Below, piece after piece: positions 46,820 through 55,885 of a stretch of 64,000 nucleotides of DNA (position 1 is its first letter; every line of letters starts with the position of its first letter). Source of the DNA: Schlegelella_A sp038231215 (GTDB lineage: Bacteria; Pseudomonadota; Gammaproteobacteria; Burkholderiales; Burkholderiaceae_C). Both the position numbers and the translations under genes were made by a program. The stretch spans positions 19,098 through 83,097 of the forward strand of contig JBBRLS010000015.1 in assembly GCA_038231215.1 (NCBI GenBank), in the 5' to 3' direction. Under the pieces are notes generated by a model, which saw nothing but the letters and a program-made list of their open reading frames with translations, ran no database searches and was not told the DNA's origin.

Positions 46820-47472
46820 GGTGTCGCGCTTTTCCTGATCGCTTCGTAGTGCAGGAACACTTCGTCGCCTTCCGGCTCGGCCGAGAGCAGCCGCATGCGG
46901 CGCGTGTCTGCGAGATCGAAGCCGCGGCCATCGGCCAAGCTGGGCGCCGGGCCGCCGACGACGAGCGGGCACAGCGTGAGGTGCATCTCGTCGATCGCAT
47001 CGGCGGCGAGAAACTGGAAGAGCAGATCGCCGCCGGCCTCGATGAGCAATCGCTCGACGCCGCGCCGCGCAATCTGCTCGAGCATCCAGGCGACAGGCAG
47101 GTCGCTTCCCTCGCCGGCCCAGCCCTCGGCCTCGGCAGCAAACGCCTTGCCCTCGAGCGACGCGGCGCGCGTGAGAAAGAGCGGGCGGATCGCCGCTTCG
47201 CCGAGAAACTCGGGCGTCAGCGGCACGTCGATCGTGCGGCTGACGACGATGTTCCAGGGCCGGCCACGCAACTGCGCGCGATCATCGGCATCGGGCAAGG
47301 CTGCATGCGGCCAGTTGCGAAAGGTCGCGCCGCCGACGAGCACCGCGTCGGCTTCGGCACGCAGCCGGCTCATGAGCGCGTGGTCGCGCGCCGAGCCGAA
47401 GAAGGCAAAGCGCCGCTCGCGCGTGTTGATGCGACCGTCGAGCGAGATCGCCGTGTTGCTGACGACCTTCAT
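46816..47472 (-). CDS. RibD C-terminal (dihydrofolate reductase-like) family protein
   Basis: A 218-residue reductase of the RibD/DHFR-like fold: TAISLDGRINTRERRFAFFG, ADAVLVGGATFRNWPH, WNIVVSRTIDV, RRGVERLLIEAGGDLLFQFL and CPLVVGGPAPSLADG. Family members reduce pyrimidine or pteridine intermediates with NADPH. The absence of the deaminase domain means it is not a full RibD. It overlaps folB and the GNAT gene by ATGA, so a role in folate or flavin metabolism is plausible. Confidence 0.88.
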   Translation of the reverse strand: MKVVSNTAISLDGRINTRERRFAFFGSARDHALMSRLRAEADAVLVGGATFRNWPHAALPDADDRAQLRGRPWNIVVSRTIDVPLTPEFLGEAAIRPLFLTRAASLEGKAFAAEAEGWAGEGSDLPVAWMLEQIARRGVERLLIEAGGDLLFQFLAADAIDEMHLTLCPLVVGGPAPSLADGRGFDLADTRRMRLLSAEPEGDEVFLHYEAIRKSATP

Positions 47473-47822
47473 CGGCCGCGCGTGATCTCGACGCCGGCCC
47501 ATTCGAGGCTCTGCACCGGTGGCCGCTTCTTCACCGAGATCGTCACGTGGTCGACGAGCGGGTTCTTCAGCGCCACGCCCGCCATCACTTCGGCGACGCG
47601 CTCGATGAGCAGGTACTCGGCGCCCTGCACCGCGTCGATCATGTCGCCAGCGAGCCGGTAGTCGACCGTCTTCTCGAGGTCGTCGGCGATGCCCGCCTCG
47701 CGCAGCGACGGACAGAAGAGCCGGACCGCGACGCGCAGCGACTGCGGTGTGGCGCGCTCGGGATCCGTGCAGCCGACGCGGCACGGAACTTCGAGGCCTT
47801 CGAAAAAAACTGAGTCCATCAT
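47469..47822 (-). CDS. folB: Dihydroneopterin aldolase (FolB)
   Basis: A 117-residue enzyme of folate synthesis that cleaves 7,8-dihydroneopterin. It shows FFEGLEVPCRVGCTDPER, the DYRLAGDMIDAVQ segment, the Glu-containing AEYLLIERVAEVMA and the closing VDHVTISVKKRPPVQSLEW. It starts with two ATG codons, the first overlapping the alaS stop by ATGA. Confidence 0.9.
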   Translation of the reverse strand: MMDSVFFEGLEVPCRVGCTDPERATPQSLRVAVRLFCPSLREAGIADDLEKTVDYRLAGDMIDAVQGAEYLLIERVAEVMAGVALKNPLVDHVTISVKKRPPVQSLEWAGVEITRGR

Positions 47823-50461
47823 GCGTGCTCCTCTACCCACCCTTGCACCGAAGCGAGCGCCTCCGCGAGGCGCGACGGATCCGTGCCGCCGGCCATCGCC
47901 ATGTCGGCCTTGCCGCCGCCCTTGCCGCCGACCTGCTGCGCAACGAAGTTGACGAGCTCGCCGGCCTTGACCCGCGACGTGCTGTCGGCCGTCACGCCGG
48001 CCGCGATCTGCACCTTCGCGCCTTCGACCGCGGCAAGCACGACGACCGCCGTCTTCAGCTTGTCCTTCAGCTTGTCGAGCGTATCGCGCAGCGTTTTCGC
48101 GTCGGCGCCATCGAGACGCGCCGCGAGCACCTTGAGGCCCTTGACGTCCACCGCCTGCGCCGCGAGGTCGCCGCCTTGCGACGACGCCAGCCGGCCCTTC
48201 ACCGCCGCCAGCTCTCTCTCGAGCGCGCGCACATGCTCGAGTACCTGGCCGAGCCGAGCCGGCACCTCGGCCGGCGCCGAGCGCAGCGCGCCGGCGATGC
48301 CCTGAACCGTGCTTTCGAGCGACTGCAGGTAGGCGAGCGCGTTGTCGCCGGTCACCGCCTCGACGCGGCGCACGCCGGCGGCGACGCCGCTCTCGGCGAC
48401 GATCTTGAAGAGGCCGATGTCGCCGGTGCGCGCCACGTGCGTGCCGCCGCACAGCTCGCGGCTCGAACCGATGTCGAGCACGCGCACCTCGTCGCCGTAC
48501 TTCTCGCCGAACAGCATCATGGCGCCGAGCTTCTGCGCCTCGGCGATCGGCAGCACGCGCGCGGACGTGCTGTGGTTCTCCAGGATCTCGGCGTTGACGA
48601 TTCGCTCGACCTCGCGGATCTGCGCATCGGTCATCGGCGCGTTGTGCACGAAGTCGAAGCGCGTGCGCTCGGCGTCGACCAGCGAGCCCTTCTGCTGCAC
48701 GTGCTCGCCGAGCACCTCGCGCAGCGCCTTGTGCATCAGGTGCGTGGCGCTGTGGTTGCGCACGGTGCGGGCACGACGCTCGACGTCGACGCGGGCGTCG
48801 AGCACGTCGCCGACCCTGATCTCGCCTTCAACGACGCGGCCTTCGTGGCCGAACACCGTGGCCTGGATCTTCACGGTGTCTTCGACGAGCACGCGCGAGG
48901 TGGCGTTGCGCAGCTCGCCGGTGTCGCCGACCTGGCCGCCCGACTCGGCATAGAACGGCGTGTGGTCGAGGACGATGACCGCGTCGTCGCCGGCCTTTGC
49001 CGACGACGCGGCGCTGCCGTCGACGTAGAGCGCCACCACTTTCGCGTGGTCGTGCGTCAAGGCCTCATAGCCGTGGAAGGTCGTCGCGTTGCCCGTGTAT
49101 TCGAGCCCTTGCGCGACCTTGAACTTGCCTGCCGCACGTGCCTGCTCGCGCTGCCGCGTCATGGCGACGTCGAAGGCAGCGTTGTCGACCGTGACGCCGC
49201 GCTCGCGGCAGACGTCGGCGGTGAGGTCGAGCGGAAAGCCGTAGGTGTCGTGCAGCTTGAAGGCGACGTCGCCCGGCAGCAGGCGCTCTGCGCCGCTTGC
49301 CAGCAACGCGGCGATCGCCGATTCGAGGATCTCCATGCCGTTGGCGATGGTCTGGAAGAAGCGTTCTTCTTCCTGCTTCAACACATCGGTGGCGCGCGAT
49401 TGCTCGCGGCGCAGTTCCGGATAGCTGTCGCCCATCTCGGCAGCGAGGGCGGCCACGAGCTTGTGAAAGAACGGCTGCCGCGCGCCCAGCTTGTAGCCGT
49501 GCCGGATGGCGCGGCGCGTGATCCGGCGCAGCACGTAGCCGCGCCCTTCGTTGCCGGGGATGACGCCGTCGACGACGGTGAAGGTACAGGCGCGGATGTG
49601 GTCGGCGATGACCTTGAGCGACGGCGAATCCTTGTCGCAGTCACCGGCGCCCGCGGCATCGACGACCTTCTTCGCCGCGGCAAGCAGGGTCACGAACAGG
49701 TCGATCTCGTAGTTCGAGTGCACGTGCTGCAGCACCGCAGTCAAGCGCTCCAGGCCCATGCCGGTGTCGACGCTCGGCTTGGGCAACTTGTGCATCACGC
49801 CCGCTTCGTCGCGGTTGAACTGCATGAACACGTTGTTCCAGATCTCGATGTAGCGGTCGCCGTCTTCTTCGGGCGAGCCGGGCGGCCCGCCGGCGACCTC
49901 GGGGCCGTGGTCGTAGAAGATCTCGCTGCACGGGCCGCAGGGGCCGGTGTCGCCCATCATCCAGAAGTTGTCGGACGCGTAGCGAGCGCCCTTGTTGTCG
50001 CCGATGCGCACGATGCGCTCGGCCGGCAGGCCGATGTCGTTCAGCCAGATGCCATAGGCCTCGTCGTCCTCGGCGTAGACGGTCGCCCAGAGCTTGTCCT
50101 TCGGCAGCTTGTAGACCTCGGTGAGCAACTCCCAGGCGAACTTCAGCGCGTCCTTCTTGAAGTAGTCGCCGAAGCTGAAGTTGCCGAGCATCTCGAAGAA
50201 GGTGAGGTGGCGCGCCGTGTAGCCGACGTTCTCGAGGTCGTTGTGCTTGCCGCCGGCGCGTATGCATTTCTGCGAGGTCGTGGCGCGCACATAGGACCGC
50301 TTGTCGAAGCCCAGGAAGACATCCTTGAACTGATTCATCCCGGCGTTGGTGAAGAGCAGCGTCGGGTCGTCGCCGGGAACGACGGGGCTCGAAGGCACGA
50401 TCGTGTGGCCCTTCGATTCGAAGAACTTCAGGAACGTGGAACGGATCTCGGCGGCTTTCAT
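47819..50461 (-). CDS. alaS: Alanine-tRNA ligase (AlaS)
   Basis: An 880-residue class II synthetase. The catalytic domain has MKAAEIRSTFLKFFESKGHT, NAGMNQFKDVFLG, RHLTFFEMLGNFSFGDYFK and GMGLERLTAVLQ; the editing domain has the zinc motif HSATHLMHKALR and CGGTHVARTGDIG; the C-terminal DHHA1 domain ends GGTDPSRLAEALASVQGWVE. Length is the usual one. It heads a four-gene overlapped unit (alaS-folB-ribD-like-GNAT). The divergent gabD begins 165 bases upstream. Confidence 0.96.
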   Translation of the reverse strand: MKAAEIRSTFLKFFESKGHTIVPSSPVVPGDDPTLLFTNAGMNQFKDVFLGFDKRSYVRATTSQKCIRAGGKHNDLENVGYTARHLTFFEMLGNFSFGDYFKKDALKFAWELLTEVYKLPKDKLWATVYAEDDEAYGIWLNDIGLPAERIVRIGDNKGARYASDNFWMMGDTGPCGPCSEIFYDHGPEVAGGPPGSPEEDGDRYIEIWNNVFMQFNRDEAGVMHKLPKPSVDTGMGLERLTAVLQHVHSNYEIDLFVTLLAAAKKVVDAAGAGDCDKDSPSLKVIADHIRACTFTVVDGVIPGNEGRGYVLRRITRRAIRHGYKLGARQPFFHKLVAALAAEMGDSYPELRREQSRATDVLKQEEERFFQTIANGMEILESAIAALLASGAERLLPGDVAFKLHDTYGFPLDLTADVCRERGVTVDNAAFDVAMTRQREQARAAGKFKVAQGLEYTGNATTFHGYEALTHDHAKVVALYVDGSAASSAKAGDDAVIVLDHTPFYAESGGQVGDTGELRNATSRVLVEDTVKIQATVFGHEGRVVEGEIRVGDVLDARVDVERRARTVRNHSATHLMHKALREVLGEHVQQKGSLVDAERTRFDFVHNAPMTDAQIREVERIVNAEILENHSTSARVLPIAEAQKLGAMMLFGEKYGDEVRVLDIGSSRELCGGTHVARTGDIGLFKIVAESGVAAGVRRVEAVTGDNALAYLQSLESTVQGIAGALRSAPAEVPARLGQVLEHVRALERELAAVKGRLASSQGGDLAAQAVDVKGLKVLAARLDGADAKTLRDTLDKLKDKLKTAVVVLAAVEGAKVQIAAGVTADSTSRVKAGELVNFVAQQVGGKGGGKADMAMAGGTDPSRLAEALASVQGWVEEHA

Positions 50462-50626
50462 CGGTCTTCCAGGGGATCGGGCGAGCAGGCCTGCGCGGGC
50501 GCGTGGCGAAGCTGCAATGGTAGGGGCTCGCGTCGCGGCCGACGCCGCGGCGCCCGCTTGCCCGCACACCGGATGCGGACAGGCGTCACGCGCTAGAGTG
50601 CTCCATCGCCTGCGAGGACCGCGCTG

Positions 50627-52111
50627 ATGGACATGAAGACCTCTCCCCTTTCGACGCTGGCCGATTCCGGCCTGCTCAAGACCGACGCCCTGCTCGGCGG
50701 CGAATGGCTGCGCGGCACCGCGCGCTTCGACGTGCGCGACCCGGCCACCGGCGACAAGCTCGCCGACGTCGCCGACCTGGGCGCCGAGGAGACGCGACAA
50801 GCCCTCGCCGCCGCACAGAAGGCCTGGCCGGCATGGCGCGCCAGGACGGCCAAGGAGCGGCACGCCGTCCTCATGAAGTGGTTCCACCTCATGCTGGCCC
50901 ACGCCGACGACCTGGCCCGCATCATGACCGCCGAGCAGGGCAAGCCCTTTGCCGAGGCGAAGGGCGAGGTGGTCTACGGCGCGAGCTTCATCGAGTGGTT
51001 TGCCGAAGAAGGCAAGCGCGTCTACGGCGAGACGATCCCCACCACCGACGCCAACAAGCGCTACGTCGTCATCAAGCAGGCGATGGGCGTTTGCGCAGCG
51101 ATCACGCCATGGAATTTTCCGATCGCCATGATCACGCGCAAGGTCGGGCCCGCACTGGCCGCCGGCTGCACGATCGTCGTCAAGCCCGCCGAGTTGACGC
51201 CGCTCTGCGCGCTGGCGATCGCCGAGCTCGGCCAGCGCGCCGGCCTGCCGGCGGGCGTGCTCAACGTCGTGACGACGACGCGCTCGGCCGAGGTCGGCGC
51301 CGTGCTCTGCGAGAGCGACATCGTTCGCCACCTCTCGTTCACCGGCTCGACCGAGGTCGGCCGCATCCTCATGAAGCAGTGCGCGCCGACGATCAAGAAG
51401 CTCTCGCTCGAGCTTGGCGGCAACGCGCCCTTCATCGTCTTCGACGACGCCGACCTCGACGCCGCCGCCGAGGGCGCGCTCGCCAGCAAGTACCGCAACG
51501 CCGGCCAGACCTGCGTCTGCGCCAATCGCCTCTACGTGCAGGCCGGCGTCCACGACGCGTTCGTCGCCAAGCTGACGGCGAAGGCGAAAGCGATCAAGGT
51601 CGGCAACGGCTTCGACGCCGGCGTGACGCAAGGCCCGGTGATCGACGACGACGCCATGAAGAAGATCGAGTCGCACGTCGCCGACGCGCTGGCCAAGGGC
51701 GCGCAGCTCGTGACCGGCGGCCGTCGCATGACCGGCCTCGGCAGCGACCGCTTCTACGAGCCGACCGTCATCACCGGCGCGTCCAGCGACATGCTGTTCG
51801 CGCATGAAGAGACCTTCGGCCCGGTCGCGCCGGTGTTCCGCTTCGAGACCGAGGCCGAGGCGATCGCGCTCGCCAACGACACCGAGTTCGGCCTCGCCGC
51901 CTATTTCTACAGCCGCGACATCGGCCGCATCTTTCGCGTCGGCGAGGCGCTCGAATCGGGCATGGTCGGCGTCAACACCGGGCTGATCTCGGTCGCCGAG
52001 GTACCGTTCGGCGGCGTCAAGCAATCGGGCCTCGGTCGCGAAGGCTCGCGCCACGGCATCGAGGATTACGTCGAGATCAAGTACCTCTGCCTGGGCGACC
52101 TTCACCGCTGA
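50627..52111 (+). CDS. gabD: NAD(P)-dependent succinate-semialdehyde dehydrogenase (GabD)
   Basis: A 494-residue aldehyde dehydrogenase that oxidises succinate semialdehyde to succinate. It has TPWNFPIAMITRKVGPALAA, KPAELTPLCALA, the cofactor strand SFTGSTEVGRIL, the general-base Glu in LELGGNAPFIV and the nucleophile Cys in NAGQTCVCANR, followed by EETFGPVAPVFRF and GGVKQSGLGREGS, the GabD pattern. Its 3' end overlaps the convergent GGDEF-like gene by 10 bases. Confidence 0.93.
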   Translation: MDMKTSPLSTLADSGLLKTDALLGGEWLRGTARFDVRDPATGDKLADVADLGAEETRQALAAAQKAWPAWRARTAKERHAVLMKWFHLMLAHADDLARIMTAEQGKPFAEAKGEVVYGASFIEWFAEEGKRVYGETIPTTDANKRYVVIKQAMGVCAAITPWNFPIAMITRKVGPALAAGCTIVVKPAELTPLCALAIAELGQRAGLPAGVLNVVTTTRSAEVGAVLCESDIVRHLSFTGSTEVGRILMKQCAPTIKKLSLELGGNAPFIVFDDADLDAAAEGALASKYRNAGQTCVCANRLYVQAGVHDAFVAKLTAKAKAIKVGNGFDAGVTQGPVIDDDAMKKIESHVADALAKGAQLVTGGRRMTGLGSDRFYEPTVITGASSDMLFAHEETFGPVAPVFRFETEAEAIALANDTEFGLAAYFYSRDIGRIFRVGEALESGMVGVNTGLISVAEVPFGGVKQSGLGREGSRHGIEDYVEIKYLCLGDLHR

Positions 52112-53034
52112 GGTAGCTGCCCTTCATCGTTGGCTGCGTCTCGCAGGGCGCCGGCCGCGTCCTGGATCACGGCCGGTCCGGCGTGCGTCAAGGCCGGCGC
52201 GACAGCGGCGAGCGCCAGCGCGCGGCGCAGCAGGCGGTCGGCCTGGTTGCCGTCCTGCGGATAGTGGGCGATGCCGACGGCGACGCCGACCGATCGCTCG
52301 CTGCCGCCCACGCTGAAGGGCGCGCCGATCGCCGCGCCGAGCTTTTCGGCGACGCGCGCCGCGTCGGCAGGAGCGAGCAGCGTGCCGAGCAGGACGACGA
52401 AGTCCTCGCCGTCGACCGCGGCGACGATGTCGCTGGCGCGCACGCCAGCACGCAGGCGCACCGCTATCTTGCGTCGCAGCAGCTCGGTCTCGTCGCCGCC
52501 GCCAGGCGAAGTCGGCAGCTCGATGCGCAGGGCCAGCACCGCCATCGGCGATGGATCGCGCTCCCGAAGCGCCAGCAGCTGGCTCAGGTGCTCGACGAGC
52601 TGGCGGCGGTGCGGCAAGCCGGTCGCGGGGTCCGTGGCATACGCCGGCTCGCGACCTTCGCTGCGGCGCCTGCGTTCGATCGCGAAGCGCACGCGTCGCC
52701 ACCCCGCCGGGCCAAGCAGCTCGTCGGGGCCGAGCACGTCTTCGGCGCCGCGACGCAGCCAGCCGAGCGCGTGCTCGGCGTCGGGCTCGACGACCACGGC
52801 AACGAGCGCGGCACGCGCCGCGATCGCCTCGACTTCGGAAGCGGCGACGACGACGCTTGCCGCATCGAGAACGATCGCGTCGAAGACGAGGTCGCCCACC
52901 AGCATCGCCTCGGCTTGGGCCAGCGTGTCGGCACGGTCGGCGGAGGCCGCCCCGCCCGCGGCACAGTGCCGCTCGGCGAACGAGACGAGTTGCGGCGTCG
53001 TGCCGATCAGCAGCAGGCGAAGCGGCGCATGCAT
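52102..53034 (-). CDS. Degenerate GGDEF-domain protein with receiver-like N-terminus
   Basis: A 310-residue cytoplasmic protein. Residues 1 to about 120 resemble a response-regulator receiver fold (LRLLLIGTTPQLVSFAERHC, then FDAIVLDAAS with a possible phospho-acceptor Asp). The second half is a diguanylate cyclase fold (DPATGLPHRRQLVEHLSQLL), but the signature loop reads VDGEDFVVLLG instead of GG(D/E)EF, so cyclase activity is probably lost and the domain may bind c-di-GMP or GTP or act by protein contact. The ATG at 53034 was preferred to one 20 codons earlier. Confidence 0.8.
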   Translation of the reverse strand: MHAPLRLLLIGTTPQLVSFAERHCAAGGAASADRADTLAQAEAMLVGDLVFDAIVLDAASVVVAASEVEAIAARAALVAVVVEPDAEHALGWLRRGAEDVLGPDELLGPAGWRRVRFAIERRRRSEGREPAYATDPATGLPHRRQLVEHLSQLLALRERDPSPMAVLALRIELPTSPGGGDETELLRRKIAVRLRAGVRASDIVAAVDGEDFVVLLGTLLAPADAARVAEKLGAAIGAPFSVGGSERSVGVAVGIAHYPQDGNQADRLLRRALALAAVAPALTHAGPAVIQDAAGALRDAANDEGQLPQR

Positions 53035-53101
53035 GTCCCGGCCACCTTCATTGCTCGGTTCGCCAGAGCGCGGATTGCGCGCGACTCCGGCCAAGCCCGG
53101 G

Positions 53102-53548
53102 CTATTTGCCGCGCGCAGCGCCCGGCGGCAGAGTGCTGCGACGTGCCGGTGACTGCGACTTGGCGTCTTTATCGGTCGAGGTCGCCGAGCCCGAAGAATC
53201 GGCGCCCGGTCGTGCCCCGACGTTGCGGAACAGCGGCGATGCGTCGATAGCCGAGGTGGTGCGGCCGGAGCCCGGGCTGGTGAAGCCGAGCGTCACGAAC
53301 AGCTTGCTTTCGCCGCCCCCGAGCAGGTCGGGGCAGCCGGTTTCGTCGGGAATCATGACGAGATGGCCGCCGCTGTAGCGGGCGCGCATGCTCTCGGAGA
53401 TGGGCCGCGACAGGTCGACCGGGGTGATCGTCGACCGGTAGACGAGCTGGTTCGACGGGCCGTAGATGAAAAAGCAACTCGCCGACGCCGCGCCGGGCGC
53501 CAGCGCCGCCGCGAGAATAGCGAGCAGGCCGATGAAAGCTCTTGTCAT
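53102..53548 (-). CDS. Exported hypothetical protein (148 aa)
   Basis: The ATG at 53548 follows CGGAGTTGGAC, a good ribosome site, and opens a clear signal peptide (MTRAFIGLLAILAAALAPGA, cut near ASA). The mature part starts SCFFIYGPSNQLVYRSTITP, goes through VDLSRPISESMRARYSGGHL and VMIPDETGCPDL, and ends in a disordered Ser/Arg tail. The two Cys could form a disulfide in the periplasm. The opening is like small exported proteins seen widely in Burkholderiales, but no function is known. It follows the 93-residue gene by 36 bases. Confidence 0.78.
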   Translation of the reverse strand: MTRAFIGLLAILAAALAPGAASASCFFIYGPSNQLVYRSTITPVDLSRPISESMRARYSGGHLVMIPDETGCPDLLGGGESKLFVTLGFTSPGSGRTTSAIDASPLFRNVGARPGADSSGSATSTDKDAKSQSPARRSTLPPGAARGK

Positions 53549-53584
53549 GTCCAACTCCGCAGCACGATTCATCACACTGTACGT

Positions 53585-53866
53585 TCACTTCGACCGAGAG
53601 CTGGCCATTTGCGCCGGCAGCGGCGTGCGACCGAGCACCCGCCCGCTCCTGGGCACGTCGCTGGCGCTTGCCGCGGGCGCGGCCACCGGCCTTCCGTTGG
53701 GGTAGACCAGCAAGCGTCCGCCGCTCTCGCCCAGGCCCGCGCAAGGCGCTTGCTGGAACGCGAAGCCTTCGCCGGCCGGACACTTGAATATCTGGCCCAT
53801 CGCTGGAAAACATGCCACCGCGGCGGCGAATCCGGATACCTTGGCCATGAGCAGTCGCCGCCGCAT
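53585..53866 (-). CDS. Small exported Cys-containing protein (93 aa, DUF4124-like)
   Basis: The ATG at 53866 has AAGGGAG upstream. A signal peptide (about 1-24) leads into QIFKCPAGEGFAFQQAPCAG, which resembles the start of DUF4124 proteins (a short strand, a Cys, then a second Cys some ten residues later). The rest is Ala/Pro/Ser-rich and likely disordered. It lies upstream of the exported protein at 53102-53548 on the same strand. Confidence 0.7.
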   Translation of the reverse strand: MRRRLLMAKVSGFAAAVACFPAMGQIFKCPAGEGFAFQQAPCAGLGESGGRLLVYPNGRPVAAPAASASDVPRSGRVLGRTPLPAQMASSRSK

Positions 53867-53991
53867 GCGCTCCCTTCTGCAGACGAGGGATCACTGTAGG
53901 GGGCAGGGGGGCGTCGTGGCGACGCGTCTGCGTGAAGAGGGACACGGTCGCGGCTTCCGGATCGACGGGTGGCGACCCATCGTGGCGACAT

Positions 53992-54037
53992 CGGCCCCGG
54001 GCCTGACGGGCCCGAGCCGGACGGGCCCGGGCCGAGC
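53992..54037. repeat. GGGCCC-rich short repeat / hairpin after the beta-helix gene
   Basis: The gap holds two near-copies of GACGGGCCCG(A/G)GCCGG flanked by GGCCCCGGGCC. It can fold into very stable hairpins just beyond the beta-helix stop codon at 54048 on the minus strand, so it may end that transcript. There is no T-run. Confidence 0.4.
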
Positions 54038-54047
54038 CGACGCGCGC

Positions 54048-54998
54048 TCAGTACGGCGGTTGTGTCGAAGTCGGCGAGCCGTCGCCGATCAAGTTGCCCG
54101 AGGTGCGATTGCCCCCGTACGAGACGTACTGGCCGCCGCTGATCGGCGGGTACAAGCCGTAGGCGTTGCCGCTCGTGGTCACGAAGCTGAGTTGGAAGGC
54201 GGCGAGGGCGCCGGAAGCCAGCAAGCCGCCGTTGAAGTTCAGCGAGCTCGTGACGTGATCCAGCGCGACCCTGGCAGACCCGGCGGCCGAAACCGCTACC
54301 ACGCCGTGCGAGGCGTTGCTGCTGAAGGTCGAGCCGGTGACCGATGCGTAGCCGCCGTCGTCCACGCGCATGCCGGTCCGCGCGTTCCCGGAAAAGGTCG
54401 ACTCCGATACCGCCACATTGGCCGAGCCGGCGGTCGGGGCAACGAGCATGCCATGCTGAAGATTGCTGCGGCTCAGCACGCGTACCAGCGTGAGTTGCGA
54501 CGGCCCGGACGAAGGCGCGACGTTCGGTGTGAACTCGATGCCGCTGCCGCCCATGGCGTGGATCGTCACGTCTTCGACGTGCACGCTCGACGCGGCGAGT
54601 ATCTTGATGCCGGCGAATGCGCCGGGAGTGGCGATGCCGTCGATGTCGATGTTGCGCAGCACCACGGTGCTGTTGGGCGCGTTGATGGTGACGCCACTGC
54701 TGCTGCTCGCCAGGACGCTGGCGAGCGCGAAGCGGCAGTCGATCACGATCGATCGCGTGATCGTCAGCGTGCCATAGGGGCCGGGATCGATGCAGTTGAT
54801 CCCGCCGTTGGTCAAGGTCTTGGTGAACGCGCCGGCGAATGTCCTGCAGGGCGTGGCCCGGCTGCAGTCGTTGCCGTCGAGGCCCGTAGCGGACACCCAG
54901 GTCCGATTGAGTTGGGCCGACGCGAGTTGCGGCAACGCGAGCAGAACCACGGCGCACGCAGAAGCGATGAGCGGGCCGAATTTGCGAAGGGGTTTCAT
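54048..54998 (-). CDS. Secreted right-handed parallel beta-helix protein
   Basis: A 316-residue exported protein. The signal peptide (LIASACAVVLLALPQLASA) is followed by NRTWVSATGLDGNDCSRATP and CRTFAGAFTKTLTNGGINCI, a typical opening of pectate-lyase-like beta-helix proteins with a disulfide. The rest consists of about nine coils with repeating V-x-I/N-x-T/S patterns (TITRSIVIDC, STVVLRNIDIDG, SSVHVEDVTIHAMGG). No catalytic residues can be assigned; it may bind or cleave polysaccharide or be structural. The ATG at 54998 has GGAGAG nine bases upstream. Confidence 0.82.
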   Translation of the reverse strand: MKPLRKFGPLIASACAVVLLALPQLASAQLNRTWVSATGLDGNDCSRATPCRTFAGAFTKTLTNGGINCIDPGPYGTLTITRSIVIDCRFALASVLASSSSGVTINAPNSTVVLRNIDIDGIATPGAFAGIKILAASSVHVEDVTIHAMGGSGIEFTPNVAPSSGPSQLTLVRVLSRSNLQHGMLVAPTAGSANVAVSESTFSGNARTGMRVDDGGYASVTGSTFSSNASHGVVAVSAAGSARVALDHVTSSLNFNGGLLASGALAAFQLSFVTTSGNAYGLYPPISGGQYVSYGGNRTSGNLIGDGSPTSTQPPY

Positions 54999-55333
54999 GT
55001 CAAGTCTCTCCAGTTCCTGCGGATCGGCATGGGCGAGCACCACCCCTCGGTCAAGGGATCGAGGTGGGTACCGCACGCTCGCCGGACGCCTTCGGAATTG
55101 CGGGACTTCAAAGACTCCGCAGCCGAAAGGCGCCCGACGCGAGGACAGAAGCGGCAATCGGCGCGCCCGCGGCCCAACCGTTCGTCGCCTCAGAACGACG
55201 GCCGGGGTCGGGGTGCCCTCGGCAAACCCGAAGCGCATCGAATCGCCGCGCACCGGCCACGGCCTAAATAGCCGGTCTGCGGAGATCGCCGGTACAGTTC
55301 CGCGTCGATACGCTGCTCATTGCGACCGCCCTC
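54999..55333. other. Intergenic region between divergent genes, no gene seen
   Basis: These 335 bases separate the divergent beta-helix and SRPBCC genes. Open frames exist on both strands, but none has a ribosome site or sensible composition. It presumably holds both promoters; I see no convincing -35/-10 pair. Confidence 0.5.
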
Positions 55334-55885
55334 ATGCGTCTGGCTGCTCCCCTCGCGATCCTCTTGCTGGCTTCACCGCTATGCGTCGCGGCCCAGGAAG
55401 TGAAGGTGAAGGTGCAGCGGCACGGCGAGACGATCATCGTCGACGTCGAGGCCACGGTCGCGGCACCGGTTCGCGAGGCCTGGCTCGTCTTCACCGACTA
55501 CGAGCACATGGCGGCGTTCATCTCGAACCTCAAGCACAGCAAGGTCGTGGCACGCGACGGCAACCTGCTCGAGGTCGAGCAGGCCGGCGAGACGAAGGTC
55601 GCCTTCATGCGCTTCGGCTTCGTCGCCGTGCGGGCCGTCGAGCTGACGCCGATGCAGGAGATCCGCTCGAGCCTGGTCAGCGGCGATTTCAAGGCTTACG
55701 TCTCGACAACCCGCGTGACCGCGACATCGACCGGCGCGATGATTTCGCACCACGGCGAATACGTGCCCAAGTCATGGATGCCGCCGATCATCGGCCCGGC
55801 CATGATCGAGTCCGAGACGCGCAAGCAGTATCACGAGTTCATCGCCGAGATCGAGCGGCGCGCGCTGGCGGCGAAGGGCCCGTGA
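55334..55885 (+). CDS. Exported SRPBCC family protein
   Basis: A 183-residue protein with a signal peptide (LAAPLAILLLASPLCVAA) and one START-like SRPBCC domain: VDVEATVAAPVREAWLVFTD, YEHMAAFISNLKHSKVVARD, the central strands of RFGFVAVRAVELTPMQEIR and the long C-terminal helix MIESETRKQYHEFIAEIERR. SRPBCC folds bind lipids or other hydrophobic ligands; a periplasmic ligand carrier is possible. Divergent from the beta-helix gene. Confidence 0.85.
   Translation: MRLAAPLAILLLASPLCVAAQEVKVKVQRHGETIIVDVEATVAAPVREAWLVFTDYEHMAAFISNLKHSKVVARDGNLLEVEQAGETKVAFMRFGFVAVRAVELTPMQEIRSSLVSGDFKAYVSTTRVTATSTGAMISHHGEYVPKSWMPPIIGPAMIESETRKQYHEFIAEIERRALAAKGP

Noticed and set aside
47747..50596. A 949-codon plus-strand frame opposite alaS
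   Set aside because: alaS is complete with all motifs on the other strand; the frame is a shadow.
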